From: CAYONM01 sp964405325
GTDB lineage: Bacteria > Planctomycetota > UBA11346
DNA length: 13,673 nucleotides
Assembly (NCBI GenBank): GCA_964405325.1
Contig: CAYONM010000091.1
Location: 1 to 13,673 of the forward strand
Direction: 5' to 3'
Part shown: piece after piece, positions 6,890-13,673 of the stretch
How the letters are laid out: each line of letters opens with the position of its first letter
How positions within the stretch are numbered: the first letter of the stretch is position 1
The notes under the pieces: generated by a model
Databases searched by the model: none
The model's input: the letters and a program-made list of their open reading frames with translations, nothing else
Told to the model about the DNA's origin: nothing
Translations under genes and position numbers: made by a program

Positions 6890-7229
6890 GTTCGGCCCTC
6901 CGGCGTCTCCTCCGGTTATTGGTTTTCCCGGCTGGCCCGACCGCCTCCCGGAGGCACTCTGATGACCAACCAAAGGACTCACCCTCATTGGACCAATAGG
7001 GCACATGTAGTGCAAGAATTGTTTTGCCAGGCCTTCCGCCGATGGGCCGATTTGCCCGGTTTTCGCGTGGTTTGGCCGCCTGCGGCGTGCCGTCTCCAGC
7101 CGGCCGTCTCTGGACCGGCATACGACCCGCGGCTCGCTGCAGTCCCCGAAAAATCAACGACATGGTCAACCACGAAGCACTGCCGACACTCGACCCGTCC
7201 ATGCCGCTGGGCCACGTCCCACCTTACGA
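6890..7229. other. Intergenic region upstream of the EctB-like gene
   Basis: This 340-bp space separates the SDR gene from the EctB-like gene, both on the minus strand. Short frames exist, but none shows a start signal or a recognisable product. The only clear structure is the dyad at 6982-7001, about 95 bases before the EctB-like start. The gap and the dyad suggest that the EctB/DoeA-like pair has its own regulated promoter. I could not pick a strong -35/-10 pair. Confidence 0.4.
6982..7001. promoter_or_regulatory. Candidate operator dyad upstream of the EctB-like gene
   Basis: A perfect palindrome, ATTGG-A-CCAAT (6987-6997), is extended by CCCT (6982-6985) and AGGG (6998-7001), with a single unpaired C between arm and core. 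This gives a 20-bp near-perfect dyad. It lies 93-112 bases upstream of the EctB-like ATG, a place suited to a dimeric repressor or activator. No regulator gene is in the window, so its partner is unknown. Confidence 0.4.
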
Positions 7230-8027
7230 CTACTTGGCAATACCCTTATGATGACAGAGACCACCGGTGATCTCGATGGTCGTACCATCGATGGCCTCAT
7301 TCTGACAAACCTGACAAACCAATTCGACGATCTCGGCCGGTTCGATCAGTCGGCCCAGATGAACGTCCGGTAAGATCTGCTCGTCGAGGACTTCCGGCTT
7401 CATCGCTTGCACCATAGGCGTGGCGACGTATCCGGGTGCGATACCAACCACGCGGATACCGCGAATGCGACGACGGTTGAATTCACCCGTGATGATTTTC
7501 GGAAACAGGGCGTCGGCGGCCTTGCTGGCGGCATAATTCAGCTGCCCCAATTGCCCCGCCTTGTTGACCGAGGAGATGACGAACAGCACCCCCTGGCTGC
7601 CGGAATCGATCATCGCAGCAGCCGCATCGCGCACACACAGAAAGGTACCGGTGAGATTGACCTCGATCACCGCCCGCCAGTCGGCCAGGCTCATCTTGCC
7701 GCTGACCTTGCCGGTTTCCCGATCGGTACGGACCAGGAAACCATCACGGATCACGCCGGCACACGGCAGCAGGATATTCAAGGCCCCATAGTGCGCGACC
7801 GCCAGCTGCATCAGGGCCTCGGTCTCCGCTTCCTTGGTGACGTCCACCACCCGGGTCTGACAGGCACCGCCAGCGGCGCGCACCAGGCCCGCAGTTTCGG
7901 CCAAGGGCTCTTCGGCAATATCTGCCAGCACCAACCGCGCACCAGCAGCCGCCAAGCGGCTGGCCGCCGCGCGGCCGATTCCCGAACCGGCACCGGTGAT
8001 AACAGCAACGGCATTGTCGACATTCAT
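7230..8027 (-). CDS. SDR-family 3-oxoacyl/acetoacetyl-CoA reductase or 3-hydroxyacyl dehydrogenase
   Basis: This 265-residue classical short-chain dehydrogenase has TGAGSGIG (11-18, cofactor loop) followed by Asp36 after the second strand, which favours NAD over NADP. It also has NLTG (124-127), the catalytic Ser around 152-153, Tyr165 and Lys169 in NYAASKAA, and PGYVATPM (198-205). The family reduces 3-oxoacyl thioesters or oxidises 3-hydroxyacyl substrates. Pairing with a thiolase points to acetoacetyl-CoA/3-hydroxybutyryl-CoA. A roughly 12-residue loop (about 101-112) is longer than in the smallest FabG proteins. The start ATG (8025-8027) has AAGGAG seven bases upstream and overlaps the thiolase stop as ATGA; an upstream in-frame start lies inside the thiolase and is rejected. 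Direction and substrate remain uncertain. Confidence 0.85.
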   Translation of the reverse strand: MNVDNAVAVITGAGSGIGRAAASRLAAAGARLVLADIAEEPLAETAGLVRAAGGACQTRVVDVTKEAETEALMQLAVAHYGALNILLPCAGVIRDGFLVRTDRETGKVSGKMSLADWRAVIEVNLTGTFLCVRDAAAAMIDSGSQGVLFVISSVNKAGQLGQLNYAASKAADALFPKIITGEFNRRRIRGIRVVGIAPGYVATPMVQAMKPEVLDEQILPDVHLGRLIEPAEIVELVCQVCQNEAIDGTTIEITGGLCHHKGIAK

Positions 8028-9229
8028 GATTCCGCTCCTTCCAGCAACACGGCTATGCCCATGCCGCCGCCAATACACAAGGATGCCAGGCCGCGCTGGA
8101 CCTGGCGCCGACGCATTTCATGCAACAGGGTCACCGCGATACGGGCACCGGAAGCACCGATGGGATGGCCCAAGGCAATGGCACCGCCGTTGACGTTGAC
8201 CCGCTGGCGGTCCACCGGGCCGTACTGCCGGTCCAGTTCCTGCAACACCGCCAGGGCCTGGGCGGCAAAGGCCTCGTTCAGTTCCAGCAGATCGATATCT
8301 GCCAACTGCCAGCCGGATTGCTGCAAGACCGTACCGATGGCCGGCACGGGGCCAATGCCCATCACCGCCGGATCAACCCCGGCAACGGCAGCGGCGCGGA
8401 TATGGGCGAGTATCGGCAGGCCCCAGGCCTGGGCACTGGCTCGATCGGCAAGCAGCAGGAAAGCGGCGCCGTCGTTGACCCCCGAGGCATTGCCGGCAGT
8501 GATGCGGCCATCGGCCCGAAAGGCGGGTTTCAGCGCGGCCAACGCCTCAGCGGTGACACCGGCGCGGGGATGTTCGTCGTAATCCATGACGCCAGTGGCG
8601 GCGCGGGGCCGCCGCACCTCGATCGGCACGATTTCCTCTCGAAATCGCTCGGCGTGCTGGGCCTGTTCGGCTTTCTGCTGGCTCTCGGCGGCAAAGGCAT
8701 CCATGTCGGCTCGGGAGAGCTGGTAGCGATCCGCCAGATTTTCCGCGGTTTCAGCCATGTGAACATCACCGAAGGCATCCCACAGGCCATCATGCACCAG
8801 GCTGTCGATACAAACGTCGTGCCCCAGCCGCGCTCCGCGCCGATGCGTCGGCAACAGATACGGTGCCTGGCTCATATTCTCGCTGCCACCAGCAATAATG
8901 CAGCGGGCCTGGCCACTGGCGATGGCACTCGCTGCCAGGGCTACGGCGCGCAGGCCGGAACCACAGACCTGATTGACCACGAAAGCACTGCCGGCCTGGG
9001 ACAAACCGGCATTCAACTGGATTTGTCGGGCAATATTCTGACCGAGTCCAGCGCCGAGCACATTCCCGACGATCACTTCCTCCACCGCCACCGGATCGAC
9101 TCCGCTCTCGGCCAGCACCGCCTGCACCACCGATACGCCCAGGACGATCGCCGAGGTTTCCCCCAGTCGCCCGGACAGCGTTCCGACGGGACTCCGCTTG
9201 GCGCCACAGATCACCACGTCATCGAACAT
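8024..9229 (-). CDS. Acetyl-CoA C-acetyltransferase (thiolase II type)
   Basis: This 401-residue thiolase condenses two acetyl-CoA to acetoacetyl-CoA, or runs the reverse cleavage. The acylated nucleophile is Cys89 (NQVCGSGLRAV). His355 lies in GHPIGASG and the second catalytic Cys385 in CIGGGMG. NEAFAAQ (318-324) and GGSENMSQAPY (114-124) are typical of the biosynthetic/AtoB-PhaA group. The frame is open well upstream, but the ATG at 9227-9229 is preferred: GGGAG lies six bases before it and the protein starts in register with the family (about 393 residues). It overlaps the SDR gene downstream by ATGA. Upstream lies a 473-bp space with a candidate operator. Activity on longer 3-oxoacyl-CoA cannot be excluded. 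Confidence 0.92.
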   Translation of the reverse strand: MFDDVVICGAKRSPVGTLSGRLGETSAIVLGVSVVQAVLAESGVDPVAVEEVIVGNVLGAGLGQNIARQIQLNAGLSQAGSAFVVNQVCGSGLRAVALAASAIASGQARCIIAGGSENMSQAPYLLPTHRRGARLGHDVCIDSLVHDGLWDAFGDVHMAETAENLADRYQLSRADMDAFAAESQQKAEQAQHAERFREEIVPIEVRRPRAATGVMDYDEHPRAGVTAEALAALKPAFRADGRITAGNASGVNDGAAFLLLADRASAQAWGLPILAHIRAAAVAGVDPAVMGIGPVPAIGTVLQQSGWQLADIDLLELNEAFAAQALAVLQELDRQYGPVDRQRVNVNGGAIALGHPIGASGARIAVTLLHEMRRRQVQRGLASLCIGGGMGIAVLLEGAES

Positions 9230-9348
9230 GCTCGGCTCCCTCGATGCGTCATTGTTCCAGAACCGTCGCTGGGGAATCAGCGCAAAACCATTCGCGCATT
9301 CAGCCGGACATTCGCGCCCCGAGCAATCGATCCTGGAAAGGCCACTCT

Positions 9349-9379
9349 TGTCAACCCAACACGACGTGACAGGTGTCAC
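9349..9379 (-). promoter_or_regulatory. Candidate operator and -35 element upstream of the thiolase
   Basis: The perfect dyad GTGACA-2-TGTCAC occupies 9366-9379. On the minus strand it is followed 11 bases later by TTGACA (9354-9349), an exact -35 consensus, about 120 bases upstream of the thiolase ATG. The -10 region at the right spacing is poor (ATCGAT or TCGATT), which would suit an activated promoter or may mean the TTGACA is chance. The operator shape is common for TetR- or GntR-like dimers, but no regulator is encoded nearby. Confidence 0.3.
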
Positions 9380-9396
9380 CGCAGCGTGATGCACCC

Positions 9397-9432
9397 GGAC
9401 CTCTTCCGACGCAACCCCGTGGGGATTGAAAC
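9397..9432 (+). repeat. CRISPR-repeat-like sequence, copy 1
   Basis: The 36 bases ending in ccccgtggggattgaaac look like a CRISPR direct repeat: a short CCCC/GGGG stem and the ATTGAAAC 3' end found in many type I and III repeats. Only one degenerate relative lies nearby (9487-9522) and no cas gene is visible, so this is at most an orphan or decayed repeat. Confidence 0.35.
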
Positions 9433-9486
9433 ATACGGGGCATCGGATTCCCAGTGTCGTCGCAGCCGGCAACCCTGGGTGCCGCG

Positions 9487-9522
9487 TCTCAAAAAAACCG
9501 ACGACCCCAAGGGGACTGAAAC
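9487..9522 (+). repeat. CRISPR-repeat-like sequence, copy 2 (degenerate)
   Basis: The 3' half (ccgacgaccccaaggggactgaaac) matches copy 1 closely apart from a 2-base gap and three substitutions. The 5' half is a run of A and does not match. Its end is exactly 90 bases after the end of copy 1, leaving a 54-base interval, longer than a usual spacer. It may be the decayed terminal repeat of a lost array. Confidence 0.3.
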
Positions 9523-9532
9523 AGATCATTAT

Positions 9533-9587
9533 AAGCTGAGCCCGCAAAAACTTCGAGCAGAAAAAGTTGTTTTTGCAGGCTCAGCTT
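9533..9587. repeat. Long inverted repeat with A/T-rich loop
   Basis: The arms 9533-9550 and 9570-9587 pair over 18 positions with one mismatch on the plus strand, which becomes a G-U pair in a minus-strand transcript. The loop is 19 bases. A tight GC hairpin (9595-9602 with 9605-9612) lies eight bases further on. In minus-strand RNA the two form consecutive stems about 90 bases after the CoA-transferase stop, so they might stabilise or end that transcript, but there is no clear T-tract after the stem. Confidence 0.5.
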
Positions 9588-9702
9588 CGCCGTCCGAGGG
9601 GCTTGCCCCTCGATGTGAGAGCCGAAAACCGGGCGTCGACCGCTACGATTGAACCCGGCTGGGTTCCGGGCGGCGCTCGGTTTGTACAGCCACCCGGTTA
9701 CA

Positions 9703-11697
9703 TCATGTCGCGGTCACATCCGCGAGACAGCGCTCCGCTTCGTCGCGAGTCTCAAAAATATATGGCGCCAACTGACGCCGCTGGAGCGCATCACCGAGTT
9801 TCATCCGTAAAAAGGCACTGGTAGTGTAGCGACTGACCTCGCGATAATACTCGGCCACCACCTGCTGCACCATCGCGGCATAGGCGTCGATCCATTCCGG
9901 GCTGATACTGAAATGGTCGTAGTTGACAATGGTCGTCATGCGCTGGCCAGCAACGGTAGCGTGTTCCGCAACCAGTTCGCGAATATGATCGATGGTGGCC
10001 TGGTCGCGCACCGCCAGGTTCTCGAAATTGACGAAAAAACGGTTGCTGGAGGCATCGTAACGGAAGCGGTGCGCCAAGGGAAGCTCGGTCAAAAGTGCCC
10101 GTAGCCCCATGGGGCCCGGCAGAAACAGGCGCTGGTCCATGAGCATCGGTGTCTGCCGGATCACCGGGCGGAAATCCATCTGCGCCAAAATATCCCGCTC
10201 CAGATCTATGCCTGGGGCAATCTCAACCAGTTCGAGACCATTTTCTCCCAGTATGAACACGCAGCGTTCGGTGACATACCATACCGGCCGCCCACGCCGC
10301 AGCGCCTCCGCCGCCGAGAAGGTGACCTGTTCCACCGCCGGCACGAACTTCCGCACCCGTCCTTCCTGCTCGATACGCAGCCCTCCGTCCCTGACCCGGG
10401 TTTTCAGGCCACCAGCGGTAAAGGTGCCAGCAAACACCACGGCACGGGCGTTCTGACTGATATTGATAAAACCACCGGCACCAGCCAAGCGCGACCCAAA
10501 ACGGCTGACATTCAGGTTGCCATGTTGGTCGGCCTGGGCCAGGCCGAGAATGCACAGATCCAGACCACCACCGTCATAGAAATCAAATTGATACGGCTGG
10601 TCGATCACCGCTTCGGTATTGATCGCAGCACCGAAACTCAGGCCGCCAGCGGGGATGCCGCCAATCACGCCAGGCTCAGCAGTCATCGTCACCAGATCCA
10701 GAATGTGTTCCTCGGCGGCCACGTAGGCCACGCCCTCGGGCATGCCGATACCGAGATTGATTACGGCATTGGCCTCCAGAGCCAGGGCGCTGCGTCGAGC
10801 GATGAGCTTGCGTTGATCCAGCGCCATCGGCTCCAGGGCGAATTCCGGAATCCGCAGCTCGCTGCTGTAGGCGGGATTGTAGGCCTCGGCAAAGGTCTGC
10901 TGATGCAGGGCCGGATCATCAACCTGAACCACACAATCAACCAGAATGCCTGGGATCTTCACCTCCCGCGCCGGCAGACTGCGGCGCTGTGCAACCCGCT
11001 CCACCTGGACGATGACCACGCCACCGGAATTGTGCACCGCCATCGCCAGGGCCAGCGCCTCCAAGGTGAGCGCCTCACGCTCCATGGTGATATTGCCATC
11101 CAGATCCGCAGTGGTGCCACGCAGAAAGGCAGCGTGGATGGGGAAGGTCTTGTAGGCCAGATAATCCTGATCGTCGAAACGGACCAGCTCCACCAGGTCG
11201 TCTTGAGTGCGCTGATTGATCTTACCACCGCCACAGCGGGGATCGACGAAAGTACCCAAGCCCACATGGGTGATGCAGCGCGGTCGGCCACCGGCAATGT
11301 CACGGAAGAGATGCGCCACCACCCCTTGCGGCAGGTTGTAGGCCTCGATCCGATTCTGCACCGCCAGCCGCTGCAGCGCCGGCACCAAGCCCCAGTGGCC
11401 GCCAATCACCCGTTTCAGCAGGCCCTCATGACCAAAGTGGTTCAAACCACGGTCACCACCATCACCCTGGCCGGCAGCGTAGACCAGGGTCAACTCGCGC
11501 GGCGTGCCGTCGGCCAGAAAGCGCTGCTCCAAAGCCACGGCAAGAGCTTCAGGAAAACCAATGCCGACAAAGCCCCCGGTGGCCAGGGTATCACCAGGCC
11601 GGATCAAGCGCACGGCCTGCTCGGCGGACACCAGCTTGCCGCGCTTCATATCGGCGCGCAGATCGGCGAGAATGGGATGCGGGCTGTGGACGGACAT
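9703..11697 (-). CDS. Acetate/3-ketoacid CoA-transferase (YdiF family, fused subunits, C-terminal extension)
   Basis: This 664-residue protein moves CoA between acyl-CoA and a free acid such as acetate or acetoacetate, through a glutamyl-CoA intermediate. Residues about 25-290 form the alpha-like half (GGFVGIGFPE, GGHWGLVPALQRL, GLGTFVDPRCGGGK) and 295-525 the beta-like half (NLGIGMPEGVA). The catalytic Glu is probably Glu341 in TAEPGVIGG, and GAGGFINIS lies at 407-415. The first 525 residues follow YdiF throughout. The last 135 residues (about 530-664), with NYDHFSISPEWIDAY and RYTTSAFLRMKLGDAL, are extra relative to the 531-residue E. coli YdiF. The start ATG (11695-11697) has TGGAG seven bases upstream. 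It lies upstream of, and in the same direction as, the thiolase and SDR genes, so it may supply their acetyl- or acetoacetyl-CoA. Confidence 0.88.
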   Translation of the reverse strand: MSVHSPHPILADLRADMKRGKLVSAEQAVRLIRPGDTLATGGFVGIGFPEALAVALEQRFLADGTPRELTLVYAAGQGDGGDRGLNHFGHEGLLKRVIGGHWGLVPALQRLAVQNRIEAYNLPQGVVAHLFRDIAGGRPRCITHVGLGTFVDPRCGGGKINQRTQDDLVELVRFDDQDYLAYKTFPIHAAFLRGTTADLDGNITMEREALTLEALALAMAVHNSGGVVIVQVERVAQRRSLPAREVKIPGILVDCVVQVDDPALHQQTFAEAYNPAYSSELRIPEFALEPMALDQRKLIARRSALALEANAVINLGIGMPEGVAYVAAEEHILDLVTMTAEPGVIGGIPAGGLSFGAAINTEAVIDQPYQFDFYDGGGLDLCILGLAQADQHGNLNVSRFGSRLAGAGGFINISQNARAVVFAGTFTAGGLKTRVRDGGLRIEQEGRVRKFVPAVEQVTFSAAEALRRGRPVWYVTERCVFILGENGLELVEIAPGIDLERDILAQMDFRPVIRQTPMLMDQRLFLPGPMGLRALLTELPLAHRFRYDASSNRFFVNFENLAVRDQATIDHIRELVAEHATVAGQRMTTIVNYDHFSISPEWIDAYAAMVQQVVAEYYREVSRYTTSAFLRMKLGDALQRRQLAPYIFETRDEAERCLADVTAT

Positions 11698-11734
11698 GGC
11701 TCTGCTCCAGGTTCAGCCCTGTGGCCATGACCTG

Positions 11735-11772
11735 GTTTCGCTTACAGCACAGATCGCCATCCTGAGCGAAAC
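11735..11772. promoter_or_regulatory. Inverted repeat upstream of the CoA-transferase gene
   Basis: Perfect 8-bp arms, gtttcgct (11735-11742) and agcgaaac (11765-11772), are separated by 22 bases in the 134-bp space between the pilus ATPase gene and the CoA-transferase start. The two half-sites lie 38-75 bases upstream of the ATG on the minus strand, where a regulator could bind. It could also be a weak stem near the end of the preceding transcript. I found no convincing -35/-10 pair. Confidence 0.3.
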
Positions 11773-11831
11773 AGCATCATGCCATATGATACTGATTGCA
11801 CCTGCCCACCCCCGAAAGCGGCTCGGTGTCC

Positions 11832-12920
11832 CTACCGACCGGTGACCTGAGCGCCGCGTTGGATCCCGCGGAAGAGCATTTCCATCTCTTCCGGGTTGTC
11901 GGCGTTGGCCAAGGCGTCTTCGCGGGTGATTTCGCCGCGTTCGTACAGCTTGTACAGGCTCTGATTGAAGGTCATGCAGCCGAAGTGGCCGCTTTCTGCG
12001 ATCAGGGTGGCCAGCTCGACGGTGCGGCCTTCCTCGATCATCTGGCGGATGGTCGGGGTGGCGACCATCACCTCCATCGCCGGTATACGGCCGCTCTTGC
12101 CGGCGCGGGGGATCAGACGTTGCGAGAGCACTCCCTGGATCACCAGCGACAACTGCATACGGATCAACTCGTGCTGATAGGGCGGGAAGAAGTTGATCAC
12201 GCGTTCCATGGTCTGTTGGGCATTGATGGTGTGCAGAGTGGACAGCACCAAGTGGCCGGTCTCGGCGGCGTCGATGGCGGCCTGCACGGTTTCGGTGTCG
12301 CGCATCTCACCGATCAGGATCACGTCCGGGGCCTCACGCATGGCATTACGCAGGGCGGTCTGGAAATCGCGGGTGTCGATCCCCACCTCACGCTGGTTCA
12401 CCACCGAACGCATGTCGGTGTAGGTGTATTCGATCGGGTCCTCGATGGTGATGATGTGCCGATTGGTAACCTGATTCATATACTGGATCATCGACGCCAA
12501 CGAAGTGGATTTGCCGGAGCCGGTGATCCCCGTGACCAGGATCATGCCGCGGCGCAGCAACGCCAGGCGTTCGAACACCTGCACCGGCAGGCCCAGGGTA
12601 TTGAAGTCGGGAATGTTGCTCTGCACGTAGCGCATCACGAAGCCAATCTGGCCGCGCTGCATGAAGGCGTTGACGCGAAAGCGACCGAGGTCTTCCACCT
12701 CGTAGGCCGTATCGACCTCGTGCGCTTTCTTGAAGATATCGCGCGAGTGCTCGTCGACGATCTCCAGGAAGTAGCCCTTCATCAGCTCCTTGGTGATCTG
12801 GGCCTGACCCAGCTGGCGCACGGCACCGTCCACCCGCACTGCTGGCGGCACCCCCACCTTCAAGAACAGGTCGGATGAGCGGAGTTGCACCATCGCGCGC
12901 AGAATGTCGTGCAGTTGCAT
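11832..12920 (-). CDS. PilT/PilU-family type IVa pilus retraction ATPase
   Basis: This 362-residue hexameric ATPase of the secretion/pilus superfamily works at the inner-membrane base of type IV pili and drives pilus retraction for twitching and DNA uptake. It has an N-terminal PAS-like domain (about 1-105), Walker A GITGSGKST (131-139), the Asp box around IEDPIEY (159-165), Walker B ILIGEMRD (201-208) and the His box TGHLVLSTLH (221-230). The segment TPTIRQMIEEGRT (288-300) resembles the AIRNLIRE motif of PilT, while the tail GEITREDALANAD (329-341) resembles PilU, so I do not choose between them. The gene begins three bases after the obgE stop, and its only Shine-Dalgarno-like GAGG lies inside the obgE end, which indicates translational coupling. 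No other pilus gene is in view. Confidence 0.9.
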   Translation of the reverse strand: MQLHDILRAMVQLRSSDLFLKVGVPPAVRVDGAVRQLGQAQITKELMKGYFLEIVDEHSRDIFKKAHEVDTAYEVEDLGRFRVNAFMQRGQIGFVMRYVQSNIPDFNTLGLPVQVFERLALLRRGMILVTGITGSGKSTSLASMIQYMNQVTNRHIITIEDPIEYTYTDMRSVVNQREVGIDTRDFQTALRNAMREAPDVILIGEMRDTETVQAAIDAAETGHLVLSTLHTINAQQTMERVINFFPPYQHELIRMQLSLVIQGVLSQRLIPRAGKSGRIPAMEVMVATPTIRQMIEEGRTVELATLIAESGHFGCMTFNQSLYKLYERGEITREDALANADNPEEMEMLFRGIQRGAQVTGR

Positions 12921-12923
12921 GGG

Positions 12924-13673
12924 TCAGATATCCTCGTCGAGGGCTTGCAAGTTCGCCAACAGACTATTTTCCAGTTCATTCACACCAGCGCCAGTCGCAG
13001 CTGAGATGGCCAACACCGGCCGGTTCAGATGCTCGCCCAGTCGCTGAACCAGACTAACGGCATCCGGCACCAGGTCGATCTTGCTCAGCACCAGCCACTG
13101 CTCGCGTCGCGCCAGCACCGGCGAGTACTTGGCCAGCTCCTGCTCGATGGTGGCAACACGCTCACTGATCTCCTCCACCACACCATCGCCGACCTCGACC
13201 AGGTGCAGGAGCATACGACACCGCTCGACGTGACGCAAAAACTGATGCCCCAGGCCGGCGCCTTCGGCCGCACCCTCGATCAGACCGGGAATGTCGGCCA
13301 GCACCACCTGCCGATCACTGCGCTCGATCACCCCCAACTGCGGTCGCAGGGTGGTGAAAGGGTAATCCGCGACCTTGGGTCGCGCCGCCGACAAGCGGGT
13401 AAGCAGGGTGCTTTTGCCAGCGTTGGGAAAACCGATGAAGCCGACATCCGCGATCAGTTTCAGCTGCAGGCGCAAGGGCATGCTGACGCCCTGCACACCG
13501 GGCCCTGCCTTGCGCGGCACCCGATTGGTGCTGCTCTTGTAACGGCTATTGCCACCACCGCCCTTGCCGCCAGCGGCCAGCACCACCCGCTGCCCGGCTT
13601 CACAGAGATCGACCAGGATTTCATCGGTCTCGGCATGCCGGATCACGGTGCCACACGGTAGCTCCAGAATCAG
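12924..13673 (-). CDS. obgE: Obg-family GTPase (partial, 5' end outside window)
   Basis: The last 249 codons of the GTPase Obg/CgtA are present; the first ~95-100 residues, most of the glycine-rich Obg fold, lie beyond the right edge. Obg binds the 50S ribosomal subunit and takes part in ribosome assembly and stress responses. Visible parts are the end of the Obg domain (GGKGGGGNSRYKSSTNRVPR), G1 GFPNAGKST, the DYPFTTL switch, G3 DIPGLIEGAAEGAG, the G4-type SKID and the G5-like ISAATGAG. The frame is open to the window edge; the GTG at 13644-13646 is an internal valine codon, not a start. The protein ends soon after the G domain, without a long acidic C-terminal tail. It is followed after three bases by the pilus ATPase gene, an uncommon partner, since obgE is more often linked to rplU-rpmA upstream. 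Confidence 0.95.
   Translation of the reverse strand: MILELPCGTVIRHAETDEILVDLCEAGQRVVLAAGGKGGGGNSRYKSSTNRVPRKAGPGVQGVSMPLRLQLKLIADVGFIGFPNAGKSTLLTRLSAARPKVADYPFTTLRPQLGVIERSDRQVVLADIPGLIEGAAEGAGLGHQFLRHVERCRMLLHLVEVGDGVVEEISERVATIEQELAKYSPVLARREQWLVLSKIDLVPDAVSLVQRLGEHLNRPVLAISAATGAGVNELENSLLANLQALDEDI

Larger units (their letters stand above)
9230..9702. other. Long intergenic region with repeats and dyads
   Basis: This 473-bp space separates the CoA-transferase and thiolase genes, both on the minus strand. The thiolase frame stays open through part of it, but there is no conserved protein sequence. It contains a candidate operator (9366-9379), a TTGACA hexamer (9349-9354, minus), two CRISPR-repeat-like sequences, a long inverted repeat (9533-9587) and tight hairpins at 9595-9612 and 9651-9666. 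No hairpin is followed by a good T-run, so a terminator for the CoA-transferase gene is not clear. Confidence 0.5.

Noticed and set aside
5903..7270. 455-codon plus-strand open frame opposite the EctB-like gene
   Set aside because: It shadows a gene with all aminotransferase motifs, and its predicted protein has no family features.
9397..9522. A functional CRISPR array
   Set aside because: There are only two dissimilar repeat-like units with a 54-base interval, and no cas gene in the window.
9230..9547. N-terminal extension of the thiolase to an upstream start
   Set aside because: The added residues match no thiolase and run through CRISPR-like and operator-like DNA. The ATG at 9229 has a good ribosome-binding site and the family's start.
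8120..9652. 510-codon plus-strand open frame opposite the thiolase
   Set aside because: It is antisense to intact thiolase motifs and runs on into the repeat-bearing intergenic region. It is best seen as GC-driven openness.
10522..11730. 402-codon plus-strand open frame opposite the CoA-transferase
   Set aside because: It is the shadow of a well-conserved CoA-transferase and has no domain of its own.
1..13673. tRNA, rRNA or riboswitch genes
   Set aside because: Reading both strands for T-loop motifs and conserved rRNA segments gave nothing convincing.

Overview
The window is about 13.7 kb of GC-rich DNA (roughly 60% by eye) that looks like the chromosome of a gammaproteobacterium or a close relative. 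Evidence for this is an Obg GTPase gene directly followed by a type IVa pilus ATPase gene, an adjacent accB-accC pair, a Sad-type aldehyde dehydrogenase, good Shine-Dalgarno sites, and interspersed palindromic repeats carrying the 'gcgaagacacggag'/'ccgcaaag' type motif common in environmental Proteobacteria. The accB and accC proteins read less like typical gammaproteobacterial ones, so the exact lineage is left open.

Layout. 1-795 is a gene-poor, repeat-rich block: a chain of GC-rich hairpins, a long imperfect palindrome (284-365), and a compact MITE-like element (428-641) with about 20-bp terminal inverted repeats and an abutting 10-bp target-site-like duplication, carrying a perfect 28-bp-arm palindrome. 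Next come accC and accB on the minus strand (796-2591), with a probable terminator below accC. A Sad-type semialdehyde dehydrogenase (2743-4101) is the only plus-strand gene and diverges from accB. A second minus-strand block (4413-11697) then holds an M24-fold hydrolase resembling ectoine hydrolase DoeA, an EctB-like diaminobutyrate aminotransferase, an SDR dehydrogenase, an acetyl-CoA acetyltransferase-type thiolase, and a 664-residue acetate/3-ketoacid CoA-transferase with a C-terminal extension. At the right edge are a PilT/PilU-family ATPase and the 3' part of obgE, also on the minus strand.

How the genes may work together. The EctB-like and DoeA-like genes overlap by ATGA, as do the thiolase and SDR genes, so each pair is almost certainly co-translated. 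DoeA opens ectoine to N-acetyl-diaminobutyrate. An EctB/DoeD-type transaminase turns diaminobutyrate into aspartate semialdehyde, and a Sad/DoeC-like dehydrogenase could oxidise that to aspartate. Acetate released along the way could be loaded onto CoA by the CoA-transferase and passed to the thiolase and SDR (acetoacetyl-CoA, then 3-hydroxybutyryl-CoA). The synthesis genes ectA and ectC and the deacetylase doeB are not in the window, so this is a hypothesis about a partial or rearranged osmolyte or diamino-acid catabolic locus, not an established pathway. The long intergenic spaces carry candidate operators (6982-7001, 9366-9379, 11735-11772) and two CRISPR-repeat-like sequences (9397-9432, 9487-9522).
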